Assembly (NCBI RefSeq): GCF_964355755.1
Contig: NC_092677.1
Coordinates: forward strand, 3,913,001 to 3,973,000
DNA length: 60,000 nt
Source of the DNA: Antedon mediterranea
Taxonomy: Eukaryota; Echinodermata; Crinoidea; Comatulida; Antedonidae
Direction: 5' to 3'
Part shown: positions 54,235 to 60,000 of the stretch, one piece after another
Position numbering within the stretch: position 1 is the stretch's first letter
Layout: each line of letters starts with the position of its first letter
The notes under the pieces: model-generated
Seen by the model: the letters and a program-made list of their open reading frames with translations, nothing else
Database searches by the model: none
Told to the model about the DNA's origin: nothing
Made by a program: the position numbers and the translations under genes

Positions 54235-54332
54235 CGGAAACGGTGCACGAATTTCATATACGGTATATATACGGTATATTTATACGGTATATTTATACGG
54301 TATATTTGGGATTGGCAGCAGAAACAGGGCCA
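54235..54332. mobile_element. Right end of a GGGCCTGTTTCT-family element with ATACCGTATAT iterons
   Basis: Four tatacggtatat words (54256-54306) lead to ggcagcagaaacagggcc (54315-54332), the same terminus and iteron type as at 39097-39330. No clean left terminus was found. A gtttttctgctgc word at about 53742 is a candidate and would place the Myb/SANT-like segment inside the element. Confidence 0.6.
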
Positions 54333-54334
54333 TA

Positions 54335-54670
54335 GTGTGTTTCCACATGCTTTGTTTAATGTCTATACCTAATTTATATGCCTCGAGCATAACATCATAT
54401 TGTTGAAAAGAGTAGAGAAGAATGAAAAATGTATAGTTTGTTCTTCACAAGGCTAGAGTTAAAACAACCGTAAGCCAAATCCGCATTTAGTTAACGAACT
54501 AAACAAATTGTTAATATGATTGGTACAAGTGTGGCATATGAATTTTGTTTATTATCCGGGCACTGTATGACTCAGTAAGGTTTAAAAAATGTAAAGTTGT
54601 TTCAATCAATCGCACTGTGGACGCAGTATTGATTGCAAATGACACTCCAACACTCACTCTTCAGAAATCA
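54335..54670. other. Intergenic sequence
   Basis: No feature recognised. Confidence 0.35.
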
Positions 54671-54675
54671 ATATA

Positions 54676-55195
54676 AAGCGTGGTTTCCACTAGGACGCAA
54701 CGTAAGGACGTAAACGCAACGCAAGCGCGTTGACCAATGACAATCGACAGTTCGAATAACCCATCGCTTGTGATCACTTGCGTTGCGTTACGTCTTGTGT
54801 TGCGTCTCTAAAGCTTGGTTCCCACTAGAACGTAACGCAATGACGTAAACGCAACGCAAGCGTTTTAACCAATGACAAGCAAAGTTATAGACAGTTAGCA
54901 ATCAATCACAAGCGAATAAGCCATCGCTTGTGGTTGGTTAATTCACTTGCGTTGCTTTACGTCCTTGCGTTCGTCGCTAGTGGGAACAAACGCTTAAAAG
55001 CGTGGTTCCCATTGCAACGCAACGACGTATTGACGCAAAGTGCTGTATTGCGTAATCACAAGTTGGAACCGACGATGCAAGGCATCGCAGGTTTGATTTT
55101 ACGCAGGCGGCGGCAAACACAATTATTGGAAGGGCATTTTCTTACGTTGCGTAGGCTAGTGGGAACCAAGCTTTATGAGAACCAAGCATTATCAT
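54676..55195. mobile_element. Three GCAACGCAAG palindromic elements in a row
   Basis: Unit 1 (about 54676-54812): gtggtttccactaggacgca to cgtcttgtgttgcgtct. Unit 2 (about 54813-54993): aagcttggttcccactagaa to gttcgtcgctagtgggaaca. Unit 3 (about 54997-55182): aagcgtggttcccattgcaa to aggctagtgggaaccaagct, with a diverged centre. Cores contain gaccaatgacaa. The 124-codon plus frame over unit 3 is fortuitous. Confidence 0.8.
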
Positions 55196-55199
55196 TTGA

Positions 55200-55585
55200 C
55201 CGAAAACGTATAAAGAGAAGAATAATTGTACGGTGTGTGTACAGCAAACTTTATATCACTATAAATATACATTTTAAAATTGTTAACCCAGTGATAATGT
55301 AGGTTGCTGCTTGAAAGCAATCATAAAGTCATTAATGGCGGCAGTGGATTTATATACTACCGTATATATTAGTTTTCTTTTATTTTCACTCTGTTACGCT
55401 TGAAAATACATTACTATTTAATGATATACCCTGACCTGTATTTAATTCCACCAAGAATAAAATGTCTTTTTTTAAAGTAAATTCATTTCCTTTAGGATCT
55501 CATTGATAATATAGTTATTGATCTGTTCATTACCTTGTTCTGGAATGGTATGCTTGTGTGACATCCAAAACTAAGCCGACGAACG
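55200..55585. other. Intergenic sequence
   Basis: No feature recognised. Confidence 0.35.
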
Positions 55586-55589
55586 AAAC

Positions 55590-55822
55590 AATATAACGAA
55601 AGCAGTCAGAAACTGTGTGAAGTACTTGTCAAAATATGTCATGAAAACCATTTTTTTTGGAGAGAGGGGGATCACTACCACCCGTAAAACTACCACCCGA
55701 ACAATTACCCCCGGAAAATCACACTTCCAGGACAACTAGCCTCAAGACAACACCCAAAAATTCAAGGCGATAACTTAACAAAATTAGAACGCTATCGTTC
55801 AAACAAACAAAGCAAGTACTTT
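55590..55822 (+). repeat. Dispersed repeat with ACAAACAAAG end, copy 2
   Basis: gaaagcagtcagaaactgtg, tgaagtacttgtcaaaatat and, at the end, gaacgctatcgttcaaacaa plus acaaagcaagtac parallel 20580-20835. An A/C-rich insert with repeated ctaccacccg/attacccccg words (55674-55760) is unique to this copy. Confidence 0.55.
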
Positions 55823-55829
55823 GGCAAAT

Positions 55830-56875
55830 AAGCAACTATGCTTACTAGTCCCAAGCAATGTCATCACTCGCAGGTTAGCCAATTCTCGATTCTGCTGTAT
55901 CTAATTTGTATCATAGACAAATGATGCGATACGGTGTAACACCATAAGCCCATTCCTAACCATAACATAATATATATTCGCCACATGTGACACTGTGTTA
56001 AAGAATTTGCATGATTACTGGACATAAATGCCATGGATGTGGATATACAGTACATACATCGACTGCGCATGTGCATTGTAATTGTAACTGCATTTTATTA
56101 GATGAGTTTTAAATTTATACTATTTATAGACTATACAGGCCACATCGTTCTCCCAATGGTAGATAAAAAACTCTACTCAGTAAAATAATTCGAATTGAAT
56201 TAAAAACCGAACGACAAATTAAAAAATATCTTTTCAGAATATAGTATCGATATTGTATTTAAACACTATTTATAATGACTGACACAAATGTGTGGTTTTT
56301 TTTTCGACCTAGTTATCTTTTTGAGTTGAAACCCATCATTATTTATATACTAATTCAAAAAACTTATTTGTCGGTATGTTCCAAATTTAGAAGTGACAAC
56401 CGTGAAAGAAAACCCCATTTGAGAATCACTTCTTCGTCAAGGTGACCCAACATTAATATTTCCAATTGAAAAATGATTTTTGTTTTAATTGTCATTACTT
56501 CATTGATCGCTTCTGAAGTATATCCTTCAGTTGTTCACGGTTCTAATTTTTCATTTCTTTCGTTATTGCAATTTTTTTATAGTTATGGAAATAAAAAAAT
56601 GTTACTTAGATGTTGCCGACTTATCTTAGATTAAAATTAATAGTCTCTACATATCTTGAAATTAATGTGTATGACATAGGCCTACTTAATGAAGAGTTGA
56701 GTACACTGGTTTACGATGTCTAGTTCTTATTACTCTCGAATTCAAGGGGCCTACCAGGGAGGAGCGAAATTAATTAAATTCCACCACTCTTCACTTGGCC
56801 TACTAACCTTTAAACAATCGAGAAAAAATCGAGATTCGGTATTAATTCATTGCCTTTTTTATGTTAGTCCAACCG
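55830..56875. other. Intergenic sequence
   Basis: No gene or repeat recognised. Confidence 0.35.
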
Positions 56876-56878
56876 TCG

Positions 56879-57000
56879 GGTTTCGTTTCGATTTTTGTCT
56901 GGAAAATGTTCGTACTCTATTGTTATACGTATGGAACGCCATATGTGCCAAAATATTTATCTTCTTTTTTTCTAAGATTAATTCTAAAACCTAGACTAGA
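56879..57000 (+). repeat. Dispersed repeat CGTTTCGATTTTTGTCTG, copy 3
   Basis: cgtttcgatttttgtctgga, tacgtatggaacgccatatg, tgccaaaatattt and aaaacctagactagatct match copies at 16247 and 17978. A 20-odd-base insertion (atcttctttttttctaagat) separates the last two blocks. Confidence 0.7.
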
Positions 57001-57004
57001 TCTT

Positions 57005-57490
57005 TTGAATAGTAATACATTGAAATGCAACTTTTAAACATAGACGGATGTTGTGAGTCTGTTTCGTTCTTTCTGTTTCTGTGCTATGTTTTACTACTAC
57101 CTCGGTTAAGATCACTACCATATTTGAACCCTGACCCAGCTTATACATTTCATGTCATGTTGCAATGCAGTGTAGATTTTCTTGAGAAGAGGGTTTAACC
57201 CATTATGTCGTTAGTAATATAAATCAATTTGGCGGGAAATCTATTTATGATTATGATGACCATTTGATTATATTCTCTTCTTTTTTCTGTTTAAATTAAA
57301 GCTAACGTTCGCAATCTCAATTTGGGATTCCAGTTGATGTATGAAAACTCTTGAAATAATGACGTAGCAGGGAGGTAATAACAACATTTTATACCTCCCC
57401 TATTGTCTGTTTGTAATTTTTTTTCTTCAAACCACCACTTCGTCACTAACGAATTATCTCCCTCGCGATCGGATAAGTTCCCTTTTAAGC
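57005..57490. other. Intergenic sequence
   Basis: No feature recognised. Confidence 0.35.
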
Positions 57491-57492
57491 TT

Positions 57493-57648
57493 AAAAGCTC
57501 TGTCTACACTATTTTGAACAAAACAAGTGTGATGTACACAAATATGGTAGTGATATGCCCAAATATGGTAGTGATATGACATCATCATGTCCATATATGG
57601 GCACATCACATTTTTTTCACCTAAAGTTTGATAGTGAAGACAAAGTTT
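57493..57648. mobile_element. MITE with AGCTCTGTCTACACTATC ends, copy 3
   Basis: aaagctctgtctacactatt at the left and tttgatagtgaagacaaagt at the right. The interior tandem gtagtgatatgcccaaatat is followed by gacatcatcatgtccatata and gggcacatcacat, as in copies 1 and 2. Confidence 0.7.
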
Positions 57649-57913
57649 TTGAAACATTTCTGAACAATAAATGCCTTGTGGGTTTTATTAACTACTAATT
57701 TTTATCAAATTTAGATAAATTTAAAAAATTGTTTTAACTAAATGGAATTTTCAATTTTAAGTGAAATTAAACTCTGATTCTCTATTATTCTATTATATAT
57801 TTATTATAATTTAAAACTTCGCATGATTCCATATATGTATTAACAAAAAGGAAATAGAGAAAATCCGGTTTACACGAGTCAGCTAAATAAACTAGTTTTC
57901 TGCAGTAAGATAT

Positions 57914-58287
57914 TAAATTAGTATGAGCTATTCAAACTGGGTGCAACCTACAAGGTATAAGTGTTGAAATATGTATTTTTACAAAACATTAATTTTGTTT
58001 GTTATCTTATCTCTCTCTTATTTTTAAGACACATTTGTCCTCTGTTATATGCAAGAAACACAATGATTCTTAAGTATGTTATTATTTTAAAATCAAATGC
58101 CTTAATTAATGCTATTTTAAAAAGTGTTTGAAATTAATTCAGGCAACCTCTCTATTTGACAAAAGAAACCTACCTAAATTAGTATGAGATATTCTAACTG
58201 GGTGCAACCTACAAGGTATAAGTGTTGAAATATGCATTTCTACAAAACATTCATTTGTTTGTTATCTTATCTCTCTCTTATTTTTAA
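57914..58287 (+). repeat. 113-bp direct duplication 261 bp apart
   Basis: 57914-58026 and 58175-58287 both run taaattagtatgagntattc, aactgggtgcaacctacaag, gtataagtgttgaaatatg, tacaaaacatt and tgttatcttatctctctctt. They differ at about ten positions. The intervening 148 bp is unrelated, so this is a segmental duplication or two elements. Confidence 0.85.
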
Positions 58288-58289
58288 TC

Positions 58290-59340
58290 TTACATGAGAC
58301 AGACACATTTGTATAACATAAAAATTAAATGTCGGCCTAGCTTCAAAATAATAGTAGAAGATTATTGTTCCTTAGCTTAAAGCATTATAAATAGCCATGC
58401 CTAAATGACCGCTAAAGTGCTGTTTTACTTAAAGGGTATCGATGCAAAATAAAAGTGATTCATTCCATGATGATTTGACCCATCCATCAATTCAGAGAGT
58501 GCGCATTGTGGAAACACGCGCGCGTAGACTCACCCACTCGATCGTATTGAAACCACAACTGTGCATTGCCACTTTAAAAAAACACCACTAATTATAATTT
58601 ATATAGCATTATATCTAGCTCGAAATCATACTTAACGCGTAGGGATCAATACGCCTGTTGCCATTGTTGTTAAAATCTGCTAAGTTTGTAATAAGTGCAA
58701 TTTTAATTTAGAATAACCTCCATAATCTTACCTTGTTTTCGACAATCTGCTTGGTTTAATTTCACTGGTAAGTCCGTGCTGTCATTTCTCTACTTATATG
58801 ACAATTTAAAACGCAATTTGCTTTTTTTCTGTTAGTTTAAGACAGAACGCCGCACACCGAAGCAAATTATTACAACTTTTCAGCTTGTGCCTAACTATTT
58901 ATGGAATGACCATCCGTTCTGGATTCATTTATAACCGATATAAATCCATTTAAGTTTAGTCCGGATGTCATAATAACTGACCCAGGTTCCTCCAAGGTCA
59001 CAACCAATTCTTACGGCCAAACTCTAGGCCTACACCTATTAAGTATTGTGAATGTATACATGAAAAGTCCATCCATCCTCGGTGAGAACCTTTTCCTATA
59101 TAAATATAGGTGATCAATATTAAATTCATAAACCAACAATAACAGAGTATATTATTTCATTTTATCGTCTATTATGTATTTATTTGTGAAAACAGGAAAG
59201 CGTGTCATCTAAATTCGATATCCTAAAATAAATCCCAACCACATAATATTACGCATAGTGATCTTCATCATTGTTTAAATAGGCTTACACCACCGTACAT
59301 TTTACTAAATTGATTTCTGAGTAATTATATAAAAACCCAA
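58290..59340. other. Intergenic sequence
   Basis: No gene recognised. A short acacgcgcgcgt tract lies at about 58514. Confidence 0.35.
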
Positions 59341-59344
59341 ATGT

Positions 59345-59415
59345 TTAAGCTTGGTTCCCACTTGGACCAAACGCAACGAAGTGAGTTGACCAATCACAAG
59401 TGACAGTTCGGATGA
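59345..59415. mobile_element. Half copy of the GCAACGCAAG element
   Basis: aagcttggttcccacttgga, aacgcaacgaagtgagttga and ccaatcacaagtgacagttc are the left half. The right half is replaced by AT-rich sequence. Confidence 0.6.
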
Positions 59416-59419
59416 CATA

Positions 59420-60000
59420 TCACATAAAAATATTAATATATAAAATTGATAATTACAAATATTATGAAAAAACACATAAATCAGAGTATGCCTCATTATG
59501 TTATATGCTTATTATACTTCTTATTAAGACAATTAAATGAATAATCTGAATTTGTTGTAAACGTTTTAAATGTTTGCGTGCATATAAGGATCGTAAACGC
59601 TCTTGTTAATACGCTCAAATTACTGTAAAAATGTTAATTTTAAAATATTCAGATATGTTTTAGAAAGATGCAACTTATTATTTGCTAATAAATGCTGGTG
59701 ACGGAATCATAAAAATAACAGCAAACGATCAATCTCAAAATGCTACGCTGAAATATCACCTTTCTGTCTTGTCTTGTCAACAACAGCCAAGCATCAATTA
59801 AAATACCTATGTTGACAGTTAGTAATATCTGTTGTTCGTTTTTTATGTACATCTATATGTTCAAACAGTTGTTTCTGTGTTGAGAAAGTCAATGTTTCCG
59901 AACTTATCAAACATGGTCTAACTGCATTGAGTTACAATACTGTATTATGATTATAACTAGTATTGAATAAAACGCAGTAGTCCGGTATTACTGGTATTAA
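59420..60000. other. Intergenic sequence to window end
   Basis: No feature recognised. Confidence 0.35.

Noticed and set aside
53726-54406. Four overlapping frames of 85-108 codons on both strands
   Set aside because: Only the segment at 53804-53925 has a family-like pattern. The other frames are antisense or run through repeat ends.
54928-55302. 124-codon plus-strand frame
   Set aside because: Runs across the third GCAACGCAAG element and its flank; no domain recognised.
1-60000. CRISPR arrays, operons, ribosome binding sites, bacterial terminators
   Set aside because: The window is eukaryotic (introns, SINEs, GPCR). The short-period repeats lack the constant repeat/unique spacer alternation of CRISPR.

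Overview
This window is eukaryotic, AT-rich and gene-poor. Intron-bearing reading frames, a rhodopsin-class receptor, tRNA-derived SINEs and many short inverted-repeat elements point to a marine invertebrate. An echinoderm or related deuterostome fits best, but that is an inference: no single-copy marker fixes the species. A self-complementary octamer, TAGGCCTA, recurs dozens of times across the window.

Only two protein-coding loci are convincing. The first, at 8.9-10.0 kb on the minus strand, is a seven-transmembrane receptor of the bombesin/endothelin/GPR37-like group. It lies in one 3' exon whose 5' splice acceptor is visible. The second, at 44.1-50.0 kb on the minus strand, is a three-exon Ginger1-type transposase. 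It has a Gypsy-like integrase (HHCC zinc finger, intact D,D-35-E, GPY/F motif), a repeat-coded linker with a nuclear localisation signal, and a C-terminal OTU cysteine protease with its Asp/Cys/His residues present. A two-base slip between integrase and OTU parts breaks the frame, so this copy is probably a recent pseudogene unless the slip is an assembly error. Two weaker coding traces are a Myb/SANT-like segment near 53.8 kb and a Cys-rich peptide near 43.8 kb resembling piggyBac C-termini.

The rest is mostly repeats. 0-8.8 kb: a TAA-flanked inverted-repeat element, a minus-strand SINE and two short MITE families. 10.6-12.0 kb: a polypurine tandem tract. 13.6-20.3 kb: TA microsatellites, a MITE with a perfect 10-bp target duplication, a 150-bp triplicate, and a Harbinger-like MITE nested in another element. 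20-34 kb: scattered MITEs, a second polypyrimidine tract and a 20-bp minisatellite. 36-42 kb: TTAA-flanked MITEs, a CG-rich minisatellite and a 131-133-bp satellite with a five-monomer higher-order period. 42.4-43.1 kb: a near-perfect palindrome beside a head-to-tail SINE pair. 47.8-53.3 kb: a foldback family (one single copy, one inverted pair) and nested perfect hairpins. 54.7-55.2 kb: three tandem copies of a palindromic GCAACGCAAG element that recurs across the window.

The most unusual pattern is a set of elements sharing the terminal inverted repeat GGGCCTGTTTCTGCTG. Each copy carries its own family of short internal palindromes, as if ends and internal sites evolve separately. One copy lies beside the Myb/SANT-like segment, which hints at a Harbinger-type parent.
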